Positions 10,383 through 22,461 of a DNA stretch of 50,217 bases are shown here, in pieces. Where the stretch lies: contig PJRA01000297.1 in the NCBI GenBank assembly GCA_016987375.1, positions 444,535 to 494,751 of the forward strand, written 5' to 3'. Origin of the DNA: Brachionus koreanus (taxonomy: Eukaryota; Rotifera; Eurotatoria; Ploima; Brachionidae). Within the stretch, counting starts at the first letter, position 1. The number at the start of each line of letters is the position of its first letter. The translations under genes and the position numbers were made by a program. The notes under the pieces were generated by a model. It saw only the letters and a list, made by a program, of their open reading frames with translations. It did not search any database and was not told the origin of the DNA.

Positions 10383-11507
10383 ATGTCCAATCCAGATCAA
10401 ATGGTTATGGGCACAGAAGCATTTGATTGCGGTATCCAAAAAAGACTAGTTTATGCTGGAAAGCATCCGATCGAATATGTCGATGGCACCAAAGTAATTA
10501 TTTAGTAAAAACTTGTCATTCATCCCATTTTATAGTGTACAAATTTTCAAGGTTTACTTTCATTTTAAAATAATTGAACCTAATTCAGGTGTAGTCATGG
10601 ATGATAGCAAAAAAATGAATGAAAAAAAGCCTATGGAGTTGATAATAGGCAAAAAGTTCAAGATAGAAACATGGGAAAAATGCATCCGAACTATGTGGCT
10701 AAATGAAGTAGCTCGTTTTAGTGTAGTCAAAGAAGTAAATTAAAAATCTATTTAAACTAAGTTAAATGGTTGTCTTATTAGCTATTGTACGATTTTCCAA
10801 TCGCGGCAAAACAACTTAGGGACTATTATGCAAAAATATGTGAAAGCAAACATCACAAAGAAGAGACCCATCGTCATCACTGCTGTGGTTTTAACATAAT
10901 GGAACATGGTGTAGGTTATGAGGATTTGGATATTTTGCTAAAAAATCCCAAAAATCTGGACTTTATATTTGAAATTGTTAAGGTTGAGCAACCGGGTGAA
11001 TACAAAAAAGACCCGTGGAGCTTGACCGAAGAAGAAAAAATCAAACAGTTGCCAATTCTAAAGGAAAATGGCAATAATTTATTCAAGGAAAAAAAATTTG
11101 AAGAGGCATGCAAACAATATGAAGAGGCTTTGGGCTACTTGGAACAGCTGATGGTCAAAGAGAAACCAAATGATGTCGAATGGAATCAATGGAATGAAAA
11201 CAAAATTCCAATATTGCTCAATTATTGTTTATGCAAATATAATCTTGGCGAGTTTTATTCATGTTTAGAACACTTGAACACAATTTTAGAATGTCAGCCA
11301 AACAATACTAAAGCGTTGTATAGACGTGCCAAAGTAAACGCGTCTATTTGGAATCTCCCAGAAGCTAGAAATGACTTTAAACTTTGTGCAGAACTTGATC
11401 CAACACTTAAAAATGACATTTTAAATCAATTAAATCAGCTTGATAAATTAGAAGCCTTACAATATAGAAAAGAAGCTGAAAAATTTAAAGGAAAACTTTT
11501 TTCCTAA
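10383..11507 (+). CDS. AIP: AIP-like FKBP-TPR co-chaperone (aryl hydrocarbon receptor-interacting protein)
   Basis: Three exons (10383-10493, 10552-10734, 10782-11507) joined in phase 0 give 339 residues, close to the 330 of human AIP. The N-terminal half is the FKBP-like domain, with DGTK, then D-D-S-K and PMELIIGKKFKIETWE, and HCCG near residue 125. The C-terminal half has three TPR helices (from about residue 165 to 320), including NYCLCKYNLGEFYSCL and A-L-Y-R-R-A-K. AIP proteins hold client receptors with Hsp90, whose C-terminal tail binds the TPR groove. Introns are 58 and 47 bp. It is followed after 123 bp by MRPL57 and then SRA1 on the same strand, with no AATAAA in the first gap. Confidence 0.92.
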
Positions 11508-11617
11508 AATTTTTTTTTAAAATAATTTTCTAATAATTGTGTTTTTTTGTTGTTGGGGTTAAAATACCAATGTCAGTTAATGTGTACTTAATTTTAATTA
11601 AATCGAATATTTAAATC

Positions 11618-11630
11618 ATTTTTTTAGAAA
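11618..11630 (+). promoter_or_regulatory. Splice-acceptor-like site just before the MRPL57 start
   Basis: ATTTTTTTAG ends three bases before the ATG at 11631. With a same-strand gene ending only 123 bp upstream, this is where a spliced-leader trans-splice site would be expected; a 5' UTR intron is the alternative. Confidence 0.4.
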
Positions 11631-12090
11631 ATGCAGCCTACTGTCATCCTTTTAAGACTTTCTAATCATATTAGATTCCAGAATATTCCTGGAAATATTT
11701 TAAATGGGTATTTAAAAATAAACCAGATATTCGGGAAAATTTTTTTAATTTTTTTTAACTTGTAAATCTAGAAAGCATCGAATATGGCCCAAATTAACCA
11801 GTAAACAGAAACAGTTTTTGCTAAGAAAAATTGACACTGAAATAAATAATATGAAGCTAATAAGCAGACCGTTTGAAAATGAGGTAAAATAAAAATTAGA
11901 AATTTATCTAGGTGGCTAAATTTTTCTAAAGGAAAATACTCGATTAGCTTATGAAAAATTAAATGAACAAAGGGCAAAAATTAAGGAAGAGCAACGATTA
12001 GAGAAAATTCGCAGCAATAAAAATAAACTAGAAGACAAATTTATATCGGATCATTTTGATCCGTTGCGAAATCACCGAGTATGGGAATAG
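11631..12090 (+). CDS. MRPL57: Mitochondrial ribosomal protein mL63
   Basis: Three exons (11631-11707, 11772-11883, 11932-12090) give 115 residues; the human protein has 102. The order of conserved pieces fits mL63/MRP63: an N-terminal stretch ending I-P-G-N, then G-K-H-R and a basic helix (KLTSKQKQFLLRKIDTEINN), ISRPFENE, a charged helix (AYEKLNEQRAKIKEEQR), and the C-terminal FISDHFDPLRNHRVWE. It is a small protein of the large mitoribosomal subunit. Both introns (64 and 48 bp) keep frame. It sits between AIP and SRA1 and has an AATAAA at 12121, about 30 bp after its stop. Confidence 0.85.
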
Positions 12091-12256
12091 AGATTAATTT
12101 TGAAAAATTATAAACTTAAAAATAAAAGAATTTAGAAAATAATTTTTTTGTCTGTATTTTGTTAATTTAGTTTAGTATTTTGATATATGAGATAAAATTT
12201 GAATATTTTATTTAGTGAATATTTTTGTAATTTGATAAAAAAAAAAGTAGCTGAAA

Positions 12257-12882
12257 ATGTCTCAGTCAACAAGACCAGGCAACAGAGAGAGGGGATGGAA
12301 TGATCCACCAGAGTTTTTGCATTCAGAAAATGGAACTTCCGCACAAAGCAAACGAACTGTATTGAATCAAAGAGTAGCTCATTCTTTTGATGGCAAACCG
12401 ACCGAGAAAAATGCAGAGACTCTGGCTGAACCGCCAAAGCTAGCTGCTCCACCCATAAGTCAGATTAATTCTAAAAAAGATGAAGAATCCAGTCAACCAA
12501 CTGCTTCGAATGAAGTCGATTTAGAAAATTTAGAAAAAATTTTAAATGAGAGTGTTCAACTTTTGAAAGACAGTGGAATAGCTGTAAATCTATTTTTAAA
12601 ATATTAAGACCTGTTTTAAAATTTTGTTTAAAGACTAAGATTTGTGATGATATTTCGAAGAGAATTAAAATTTTTGTAAATAATTGGCCAAAGTTGAACG
12701 AAACTGTCAAGCAAAGAATGGATAGTCTAGTCAAAAATTTGAACAATAAAGAGCTAAAAAATGCAAATGATTTGCATGTTCGCTTGATGATGGACTTTCC
12801 ATCTGAGGTTAGTCAATGGATGGTTGGAATCAAAAAATTAATTTTTGAAATGATCGAATTAGAAAAAATCAAAAATCAATAG
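12257..12882 (+). CDS. SRA1: Steroid receptor RNA activator protein
   Basis: Two exons (12257-12583 and 12634-12882, 50-bp intron) give 191 residues. The N-terminus has the W-N-D-P-P motif typical of SRA1 (RGWNDPPEF), followed by a disordered Pro/Ser/Glu-rich part. The C-terminal helical bundle, about 90-190, contains ICDDISKRIKIF, an R-M-x-x-L-V-K-N-L segment and SQWMVGIKKLI, all matching the SRA1 C-terminal domain. In vertebrates it is a nuclear receptor coactivator encoded by a bifunctional RNA. The start follows GTAG-CTGAAA, which could be a weak trans-splice acceptor, and an AATAAA lies about 60 bp after the stop. Confidence 0.9.
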
Positions 12883-13420
12883 ATCTAAATGAAAATATAC
12901 GTTTTTTTTTAAGTTATTCAAATTATTTAACATTTTTATTTGTAATAAAAATAGCTTAAAACATTAATTTAACTTTAATTGCAATTTTTTTTGTGATACT
13001 TTTTATTTTTAGAAATTTTTAAACAGCAAATTGAAATATCTTGAATTTTAAAATTTAATTATTAAGTGCCAAAATATTAATTATCAATTTCGAATATTTT
13101 CCTTGTTCAACTCCTAATTAAGACAAATAAGGAAGAGCTAGAAACAAAAAGCATTCTGTGAACTGTCAGCTAAGTAAAATAAGAACCAAAGGGTCTGCAG
13201 TTTAGTGAAATTCAAATACAAACCAAACAAAAATTCTATCTATTTTGATAAATAAAAATTCCTTTTTAAAAATAAAAAATTTTTAAAAAAATAATGAAAA
13301 AAGTGCAACATAGTTGCTTTTAATTTAATTTAGCCAAATCTAACGTAAAATTACGTAGTTTTTGAATAATTCTAAAACTTTTTTTGTTTTCTTAGTAAAC
13401 TAAAAACTAAAGACTTTGTG
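12883..13420. other. AT-rich intergenic stretch after SRA1
   Basis: Contains the SRA1 3' flank with an AATAAA near 12944. No other exon or shared repeat was recognised up to the fold-back element. Confidence 0.35.
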
Positions 13421-13696
13421 AAACTTACAATAAAAAAAGTAAAAAATCTTATAACTTTTGTTCTAATTGCTTCACCTATAGCGCAAGTCTGCAAAATCTG
13501 TGCATTTACTTCAAATTTAACTCAATATTAATTATAATTTTGAAAATAAATAAATCGCAATTAATTTGCACAGACTCTGCAAACTTGCGCAATAGGTGAA
13601 ACAACAGTTAATTCACTTTGTTTTATCTGCAGAACAATTTTTTGACTATTAGAACAAAAGTTATAAGATTTTTTACTTTTTTTATGGGAAGTTTTG
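13421..13696. mobile_element. Fold-back MITE with nested inverted arms
   Basis: The outer arms (about 13421-13467 and 13648-13696) share TTATAACTTTTGTTCTAAT and its complement. A second inner inverted pair carries GCTTCACCTATAGCGCAAG and the complement of a near-identical block. Total length is about 276 bp. The outer arm, including the adjoining TTTTTGACTATTAG segment, recurs in a shorter element at 26730-26881, so this is a family. No transposase is encoded. Confidence 0.7.
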
Positions 13697-15114
13697 AATG
13701 AAATTTAACAATCCCAAAACTATAAAGGAAAAATATACCACTTTGGTTATATTATTTTAAAAATTTATTTAGAAAATCAATAAATAATTTAAAAAAATAT
13801 TAATTAATATTAAAAATTTTGAATATTTTGAATATCGGCATTCAGTACATTTCTAAACAAAGTTAACAGGCTGCTTGTAAAATCTTAAAGCCGCTCCTAA
13901 ACACTGATTAAAACTCTCATTGTTAACTTTGTTTAGAGATGAATTGTACGATTTTAATGCAATAATGCTCATTTTTCATTTTTTTATCATTTTTATACAA
14001 TTTAAAAAAAATAAAAATTAAATTTTTCTTTGTTTTTGGTCGAAAATTCCAAATCTAATATTGACTTATATTTTATTTTTAATGGAATTTGTTAGTACGA
14101 GAAATTAATCTTTCTGCTTTATAAACTTGGTCTCAAAGGTCAAGAATTATAAAAAAGTGGTACGCAATGGTTTGTTATATCATTATTTAAAATAAATATT
14201 TTGATCAAGATAATACTAAAGTCAAACGAAAGCTGGATGAATCAAGCTTCCTCTATATCCTGCATATAAAACTGGATCTTTCTCTTTGGTTTCAAAATTT
14301 TTGCAAAAAATTTTTTAGCTTGTATTAAGCATCATTAAAATTTGATATCTCAATATCCATCAGATGGTGTCTATCTTAAGCTGGATCAAAGGTTTTAATT
14401 TTATAAAACTAATTAACAACAAAAAGTAAAGCCAATTGAAAGAGATAATTTATCAATAATTTTCTAAGCTATTATGAGAATAAGGACAAACCGTTTTTCC
14501 AAAATTTCGAGAAAGGTGTAATTGAAAAATTATTTTAAAAATTAAGTTTTTTAATTTTTTTTCAAATCACATTACCACCAGTTTTTTATGACCCTTGAAA
14601 TATATTGTAATTCTAAGCAATTTTAATTACACTAAATCTAAAACAAATTTATGATATTTAAAACAAATGTTTTTTATTTTATTTCTGAATTTAATAAAAA
14701 GCATAAAAATTTTATTCATTTATTTATAAAATTTTGAATTATGTTAGAAAAAAAATATTTAATTTGTCAATTATCTCCAAATTCAAGCTAAAAATTTGAA
14801 CATTTATTAGTAAGCTTGGGAAAGTTTAGACAAAAATTGAATGATTTTTAACTTTTTTCTTGTGTGCAAAAAAAAAATAATCGTAAAATAAAATTACCTA
14901 GAGTAAAAATGAAAGATTAAAATCAAAAAGGAAAAATAAAATCTGCTTTTTCGTCTATATCACAGAACATTAAAACTTAAAATTTTTTTATTTTATTTGA
15001 TTAGCAATATGTTGCCAATAAACTTGATCATAAAGCAACAATGTCGCCATTTTAAAACATAACTCATCAAATATTAAATAACATTTTTTTTGTCAATTTA
15101 CACAACAAATAAAC
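13697..15114. other. Gene-free stretch before the TBC gene
   Basis: Mostly A/T runs. No exon, repeat pair or structured RNA is recognised; the promoter of the downstream gene presumably lies at its right end. Confidence 0.3.
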
Positions 15115-18100
15115 ATGTCAAATTCTTATTTGTACAGTCTTTCTGGTCATCTTACTCTTAAACATAAAATAGGTAAAAATAAAAATAATTTTTTAATTTT
15201 GGCTAAAATTTTACAAGCTTTTCTTCAAATTTGTGTTGAAAAAAATCTCTGGTTTGTATACAATGAAAGCTTGTTTCAGCTAGAAAGCTATCCAAGCGAA
15301 AAAGATTTTCTTTTGAAGTCCAACTATTTAAATTGTATTAGCATTGTCCGTTCTGCAATCATACCAAGCCATGATGAAACAAATGCTTTCGTGATTTTGT
15401 AATTTTAGCCATGAACAAAAAAAATTCGAATAATGATTTATTTTAGAACTGAAAATCAAAAGTATGAGCTAAAAGCTGAAAATCATGATAGCTATTTGGT
15501 TTGGGTGAGAGAACTGCAGGTAAAAATAAGCTTCGGAAGACTATTTGGATAAAATTTAATAAGCTTTATGAAGAAGAAAAGAAGCTATTTTCAAAAAGAA
15601 TGCAGTGAAGTGTTCAGCATAGATGCTTTCAGCGAAGAAACTAGTGACGATGCGACCATATTTCAAGACGATAGTGAGGATGCATTGTCGACTAGCTCTA
15701 ATGGTAACAAAAAATTAATTTTTTCTAGTTGAATTTTTATTTAAATGATAATGGATATGATAAAAAATATTTATTTAATTTAATAAATTATTTCTAGTCA
15801 TTCATCTATAAGTTCGCTTTTAAATTTCTCTTTTAAAATAAAGTTAAAATCAGTGACAGCCTAAAGAATTCAAGTCGAATTAAAGTTGCCTCTGTGGAAT
15901 CAATTGATTCAGCATTCAGTGACTTTAAGATGGCATCAAGCGTAACGTATGATTCATCACGATACTCTTTAGAAAGAGAAATAATGTATTACTTTGAAAT
16001 AAAAATGAAAATTTTTGAATTTATAAAAGATTTTTTAAGCAAGTTAAAAAGTGAATTAGCTCTGTGTAAAGACAAAGAGAGCGAATATCAAAAAGTTTTG
16101 AGTCAAAAAGATGAAATAATCGATGATTTGCGAAATCTAATTTTGGAATCAAATCAAAGTGAGAAAATTTTTCGTTCATTTATCAACTAAAAATTCTTAC
16201 TGTACTTTTTAATGCAAATTTGAAATCTTGGATTTTTCAGAGCATAAGATTCTCTTTTCTGAGGTACAAATGAAACCATTAATATCAAAACTTTTTTAAA
16301 ACAAAAAAAAATATACATATTGTTTTAGATAAAAATTAAAAGCAATGCGCATAACGCATTAATTAGAGAGCATTTTTGCTAAGTAATAGTTGAGTTGGAT
16401 TCAAACAGATTTGGAAGCTATTAAAAAATCTTTAAATTCATTAAAGACTTTTGAAACAATCCACGACATCCTTCTTCAACTTGATACTGGTTATTGTGCC
16501 ATTGAAAATCCAGCGAAAAAAATGAAAATCAGAACAAAAAAAAAGATTCTTTCCAGCACTTCTATTTTTAAGATTGTTCATTTAGGTAAATCTGATCTGG
16601 CTTTATCTTGAAGAAATATAACCTGCTTTTGGTTGACCTAACCCTTACAAAGTGTCCTCTTTTCACGACTGGTTGATCTGGTTTAGATGGGTCCATCCAT
16701 TGTTATCTGTTATCATAATTTCGGAAATAGATTCACTTTTCATCACAAGTATTTTCCTTCAGAAAAATCGTTCATCTAGAGAATTTTTCAATGTGTGCTT
16801 GAATTCTGAAATCTTTCAAATAATGAGAATAAGCTCGGCAACATGTGTTACCTTTATATATCAAATTAAGGTGACGAAATATCATATCATCACTTTTAAA
16901 TATTTTAAACTAATCTTGTACTTTTCTTGCTTAAGCACATTTTCACCTTCCACTAGACATATTTCTCAAGTTACTGTTATTGTTGATAAGCCTTTTTTCT
17001 ATTACATAAGAGTAACAGTATCAAAATTTCAAATTTTTTATTTCATGAAATAAATTTAGAATTAAATTAAAATAAAAATTCAAAGTTTAATTAAAATTTT
17101 TCTTTTGTTTAAAATAAAAAAGTCAATTGAAAAAAAAAACTAGATAGACTTTTAAAGTAATAAAAAAAAATTCAAGTCAAGTCAAAACACTTTTTTTTTT
17201 GTTATGTTAAAAATCAGGTTTTTTAATTATTTAATTTCCTCCTAGATATTATTCAATACCTTTGGAATTAGAATCAAAAAGCTTAAGTAAAATACATTTT
17301 TACTTAGATCTTCATTTTATAGCTGTTTTATTGAAGTTTATATATTTCGATAATCAAGATACAAAATTTGACTTTTGGAATTTAATTTTGGATTTTTAAA
17401 TATCTCTGTTTTAACATATAATATCACTTAAAGTAGTTCTAGAATTACAAGTTTTAGACAGAAAAATAACCAACATTTTAAAAATCATTTAATTTAATGA
17501 AAAAATTAAAAAATTACTTTTTAAAAATTTAAGTGTCAGTTTTAGATGAAAGGTATCATAGATACAGTATTAGATACAATATTTTTCATATGAATTTTAA
17601 TTAATGGAGTGAAAAATTTATTTTTTTTTCAATTTTCAAGGTTAATCAACAGGCTAGTGCCCTTATCGTAATCGGCTGATTAACACTNNNNNNNNNNNNN
17701 NNNNNNNNNNNNNNNTATAAATTGTTAGCTTGATTGTTGCAAATTTCAGCATTGATCATTTGATCACAAAGATATTAATCAATCTTGAATAAAAAAAAAA
17801 AATGTTTTTTCTCCACTGTACGTTTTTGTCATTGGTTCAATCAGGTTTGCAGTATTCCTTAAATTGTAACTTAAATTCCTCGAGTCATTTTTTTAGTTTG
17901 ATTGAGATAATGTTGGCAGTAACAATTGTTCGATATTTTCTTGATAAAAGTTCAAGATTTTTTCTTCTAGAATTTCAATTAATATATAAAAAACATTTTT
18001 CATTAACTTTTTATTAAAATATAATTAATTCCTATTCAAACTAATTTACATTTTGATAACTTTTAAATGAGAATTTTTCTTTTCCAAAAGGTCGAAATGA

Positions 18101-21100
18101 TTTAACTCGAAATATCCGAGATGAAAATGAAATTCTTCAAACTGAAGTGTCAATTTTGAAATTAGACTTGGACAGAGACTATAACAAATTTCAACAATTG
18201 GAAAAGTATGCCTTGTTTTTATTTTGAAGACACTAATTGATTTTAAAAAGTGAAATAAAACATTTGAAATCTCACAATAATCGACTTAAAATGGACTATT
18301 TGGAGATTCTACAGTCATTTTTAGCGTGTTCAAGTGATTATCAAAATTCCAATTATCCAAATGAAAATTTAAGCATATCAAACTTAAGTTTATCTGATGA
18401 ACAAACTATTGATTCACCAACATTCAGCGATTCAATTAAACAATTCACTCTTTTTGGAGGAGATAAGCACAAGAATAGACTTAAAGATTATTTGGAGGAG
18501 TGTCGTCGGAGTGATCCCAGTTTTCCCTCATGGGAAAGCATAACCAGTAATGAATGCTTTGTAGATAAGTATGGCTTTAAATACAACAAGCCGAATGAGT
18601 GTGCTCTTATTCATTACATTTGTCAGCAGTTGAGCTTATTTTACAAAAGCCAGCCTAAAATACAGGATGATATTTTATGGGAGAAAAGACTAAGAGAATG
18701 GAAAAAGTCACTTTATCCTTCAGCAGAAGTCAAATTTTCAATACGAAACGGAATTTTGGCCAAACATCGGTCAGACTTTTGGAAATTGTGCATAAATAGA
18801 CAAATTGAAGACATAAAAAAATCTAAAGGGCCAAATTATTATCAGTTTTTGTGCAATCTATCTACTGATTTACCTGTAGACTTTTAAAATTTAGATTTTT
18901 TGAGTTATTTTTTCTATATTTTTTTTAGAAAGACATTGCTAATTTTGATCATCAAATTTATTTGGATTTGTTCAGAACGCTTCCAAATAATATAAAATTT
19001 TGCTCAAAATATTCTCTAGGAGTAATAAAAAATGAGCCCAAAAAAATTTTATTTATTTATTTATCTACTTTTAATAGATAAGTCAATTGCAAGAAGTATT
19101 GAGAGCTTTTTGTTTGTACAATCCAAGAATTGGGTATTGTCAGGGCATGAACTTCATAGTTGGCATTGCACTATTGTTTCTTGAGCCCGAAGACGCTTTT
19201 TGGTGTTTAGTTGCAATAACTGAAAAATTTCTCCTACCCCACTATTTTGACTCTGGCCTGGTGGGCGCACAAAGTGATCAGTTTTATTTGAAATATTTGA
19301 TCGAGCTTAAGCTGCCAGATCTTCATCATCACTTAAAAAAACTGGACGTTGACATCTCAACGATAACGCTCAATTGGTTCATGGCTTTGTTCATTGATGC
19401 ATTGCCATTCGAAACTATGCTTAGAATTTGGGATTGTTTCTTATTCGAAGGAACCAAAATTCTCTTCAGATTTTCCTTGGCATTGTTATGGATGCACAAA
19501 AATTTTTTACTAAAACACACTGATACTATTTCGCTCTTTAAAGCGATTAAATATTCAGTGAGTGTTACTTTCGATGTGGAAGAACTATCTAAAATAGCGT
19601 TCGGTGGTCTAAAACCTTTCCCCAAAAGAAGAGATATTCAAAATAAACAAAAATTTTTTTTTAAAGAATTAACTACTAAATGGCAGAAAAAAAAATTCAC
19701 TAACATAAGTAATTTTTGTAATGAAGCAGAAAATATCCAAGATTTGAGAATATCATGTGCTTGTTTTGTTAATGAAAAAGAAATATGGATTTGTAGTGGA
19801 AAACAGTCTGAGGGCAATGTGATTTTGGCCAATATCGACACTGGTAAAATGGTTGTTCAAGATTTAACAGTAAAAATATTTTTTTAAAACAATGAAACCT
19901 TTTTTGTCCTCGTTTTTGTTCTAAGATTATAAATTTTGTTTTTTCTTAATTTATTTTAGTGATTTCTGGATAAATATTACTTTTAAACGAAAAAGAGCTT
20001 TTTTACTTAGAAAATTTTTCAATTTTTTTAAAATAATTTTAAAAATTTAATTTAAGAAAACTAATTTTTAATTTTTTAGACTAACTGCAAAGTGCTATGC
20101 ATGGTATATTTGGAAGATTTTAAAATGGTTTTGATGGGTCTGTTATCAAAAGAGCTTGTCGCTTATGATTCACACATGAAGTAAATTGATATCTATGAAG
20201 AATATTGTTATTTTATTTAATTGTCTCAAGACAATTGTTGTGGAGTATCAAGCTCAAAGAATCAATTCTTCATATATCAAGTGTTAGAGATGAGCACAAA
20301 TTTTACAAATTATATTGCGCTCTAGCAAATGGATACCTTACTTACATCGAACTTAATTCTTCTTCTCAGCCATGTGACATATTCGATATAAAAGTATCCA
20401 ACAATCCGATAAACTACATAGAACAAATTACAGATAGCAAAAATCACTGTATCAACCTGTGGCTAGCTTCTGTGAATGAAGTTTTTGTCCTTGATCAAAA
20501 GTATTTACCAAATTAAACAAACCAATGATGCATTAAATTAAAATATTTATACAATTTTAACTTTTAAGGTTACTAAAAAATGAGTCTAAATTTGAAGTTG
20601 CTGAAAACCAATATGGTCCGATATTAATGCTTAAGGAGTCAAAATATGGAGTTTTTCTTTCGATAAAAGACTCGTCAGTACTGCACTTGTACGATGTAAA
20701 CACTCACATATGCAAACTTTTATTTGACTTGCGTCTTAATATTAAGCTCAATATAGAGATTGATGATGATTTTAGCTTCAGTAAATCTCGTCTAAGTTGC
20801 TATGCTTCATTTGATGATCTTGTTTTGGTTGGAACTGGTGATGGTTTTCTTTATATTTATTCAATAGAAAAATATGCAAAAAAAAAAGTGGATAAATATC
20901 ACAAAAAATTTAGTTTAATAACACCTTTGCATAGACATAATAATTCCAAGAGAAATTTTTCTATCGGGCCACTATTGCTGGGAAAGATTTTGGAAAAAAA
21001 AGCAAAAATTAGACGAAATTCTTCTCTGCCCTCTGTTCTCAACAAAGCGGATTGCAAACAAAGTTTAACGAAAACAAAAAGCTTTGGTTTTCTGAACACA

Positions 21101-21557
21101 TTAATTTCACAAGGTTGTATAAAAAAATCTAGTCCCTATTGGGCCATAAACAATAAAGAGATGAAAAATTTTGACTTTAACATGGATCTTGTGACAAAGG
21201 TAAAAATAAGCGATCATCCAGTTAAATGTATTCTTAGAAAAAAGTGAGTGTGTTTCATGAGAAGCTTAAGTATGCAGTTTGTTTTTTTTTTTATTTAATC
21301 TTTTTTAACATAGGATTAACAATCAGGATGTAGTGTACACATGTTCTGGAAGTTATGGTGACGACGAAACTGTGCTTAAATGGACGAGGAATTCTAATGT
21401 ATTTTTTTTAATGATTAGTTTTAAAGTTTATATTATTCAAATTTAGAAAAATTGGATTAATGAACCTTTTATTGAAATGTGTCCATTTACTAATATTCCA
21501 AAAAGACCAATGTATGCTAAAATTGAGTATTTTCAAAATTTAAAAAGAAAAAATTAG
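15115..21557 (+). CDS. TBC1D2: TBC1D2-like Rab GTPase-activating protein with a JIP3/4-type C-terminal propeller
   Basis: Sixteen exons: 15115-15398, 15447-15519, 15574-15703, 15844-15985, 16040-16158, 16241-16263, 16329-16382, 18091-18205, 18251-18875, 18929-19021, 19078-19869, 20080-20180, 20231-20500, 20569-21243, 21314-21398, 21447-21557; about 1,230 codons. Residues 1-122 form a PH domain ending L-V-W-V-R-E-L-Q. A coiled coil follows (about 165-360), then a TBC domain (about 465-745) with the Arg finger in [12 protein letters not shown] and the Gln finger in YCQGMN, so GAP activity towards a Rab (Rab7 in the vertebrate family) is expected. From about 770, blade-like repeats include [13 protein letters not shown] and [13 protein letters not shown], closely like the JIP3/JIP4 WD40 domain; vertebrate TBC1D2 ends before this. 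Exon 7 ends in TAA unless one T is missing from the run at 16372-16376; adding it gives the phase exon 8 needs. The 1.7-kb intron 7 holds a mariner relic, repeat A and a gap. Confidence 0.82.
15986..16039 (+). other. Stop-free 54-bp intron inside the TBC gene
   Basis: GT at 15986 and AG at 16039 bound 54 bases that read through in frame (18 codons, Phe/Lys/Ile-rich). Removing it joins S-L-E-R-E-I to I-K-L-K-S-E-L and restores a regular heptad pattern, so it is judged an intron; retention would insert a short hydrophobic segment into the coiled coil. Confidence 0.55.
16385..16795 (-). mobile_element. mariner transposase relic in the TBC gene intron
   Basis: On the minus strand the broken frames read C-D-E-K-x-x-L/I-x-[10 protein letters not shown], then [11 protein letters not shown] and SDFHFFRW, with a C-terminal helix containing [12 protein letters not shown]. 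These follow the order of mariner transposase blocks (CDEKW, Q-D-N-A-R-P-H, S-D-Y-H-L-F). The catalytic QDNARPH is altered and the frame is broken several times. Related copies lie at 27064-27500 and 44690-45020. Confidence 0.65.
17635..17890 (+). repeat. Dispersed repeat A, copy 2 (interrupted by an assembly gap)
   Basis: It shares with 5935-6310 the block AGGCTAGTGCCCTTAT, the TGATTAACACT element and, after the N-run, a block with ATCAATCTTGAATAAAAAAA and a following TCATTGGTTC. It lies in intron 7 of the TBC gene in the same orientation as copy 1. Confidence 0.6.
17688..17715. other. Assembly gap (28 N)
   Basis: Unresolved bases inside repeat A. The real size may differ from 28. Confidence 0.95.
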
Positions 21558-21920
21558 TTTTGTAATATTTGATACTATTTTATATTTTTTAGTATTATTC
21601 TATTTTGATAAACTTTCAATCTAAAATTAAATTAAATAATTGAATTATTTTTTTGGATTGATTTAATAAAGTTGTTTTAATTTTTTTTCTTATTTTAAAA
21701 ATTTTATTATATATTATTCTATTAATTGTTTTAAACCATTATTCTATGTATCTATTCTGATCTGTTAGGATCTGGTGTCTCGTGGTTATATATAATACAC
21801 AAATAATAAAGAAAATAATTAAAACCAAAGAATAATCAAAAGTAATTAATAAATTTTAGACTTAATGATTTTGTAAATAAAAATTACAATAATAATAATG
21901 AAAGGGCTTCCCGAATACTT
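21558..21920. other. AT-rich stretch after the TBC gene
   Basis: Probable 3' UTR and intergenic DNA; no feature is recognised. Confidence 0.35.
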
Positions 21921-22041
21921 TACACAGTGTTAAATGTTAGTGACTTGCTAAACACATTAGATAATATTATAATGCACTGTGAAACTAAAGACAATTAAGT
22001 TGGCTAGAGTCGGTTTTATAGCTATTCAGAGGACTACAACA
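21921..22041 (+). repeat. Dispersed repeat C, copy 1
   Basis: Starts with TACACAGTGTTAAAT and TAGTGACTTGCTAAAC, continues through CACTGTGAAACT and TGGCTAGAGTCGG to GGACTACAACA. The same order and strand recur at 34522-34640. The CACAGTG and CACTGTG pair forms an internal inverted repeat. Class unknown; probably a small non-autonomous element. Confidence 0.65.
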
Positions 22042-22323
22042 TAATTAATAATTTTGATTTTAAAATATCTAATGCGTTTGAAGATCGTTCATATAACTAG
22101 TAAAAATTTACTTCCAATATTTTTTGCTTAGTGTTAAAAAAAACTTAAAAAATAAAATTTATTAGATGATTTGGAAAATTTATTAAATTTTATAATTTTT
22201 ATATAATTTTTATTTTCAAATTAGTTATTAATACTGATTATCTTTAAATTATGTTTTAAATAAAAGATTAAAAACTAAACAGAATTCAATTCTTTTTTTG
22301 GTTTTGTTTTATTTAGCTTAATA

Positions 22324-22461
22324 TCATTCTTTTTTTTTTGAGCTCTTTTTCTCTTTAGCTCTTGCTTGTTTTCGGCAATTTAATGTGTTTTCCCAAATTT
22401 TTTTTAAATCATGGACACCTATTGATTCACATTCATATTCAAACTCACCTACTAATTTCAT
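22324..22461 (-). CDS. Small unrecognised ORF, 45 residues
   Basis: From an ATG at 22461 the frame reads MKLVGEFEYECES, a GVHDLKKIWENTLNC segment and a Lys-rich C-terminus. The sequence is more protein-like than random AT-rich DNA, with Trp and Cys. It may be a small gene, an exon of the neighbouring two-exon candidate, or a fragment of an element. No homologue is recognised. Confidence 0.25.
   Translation of the reverse strand: MKLVGEFEYECESIGVHDLKKIWENTLNCRKQARAKEKKSSKKKE

Noticed and set aside
16390..16611. Plus-strand open frame in the TBC gene intron as an extra exon or gene
   Set aside because: It is the antisense of the mariner transposase C-terminal region, starts with TTG and does not fit the phases of the flanking exons.
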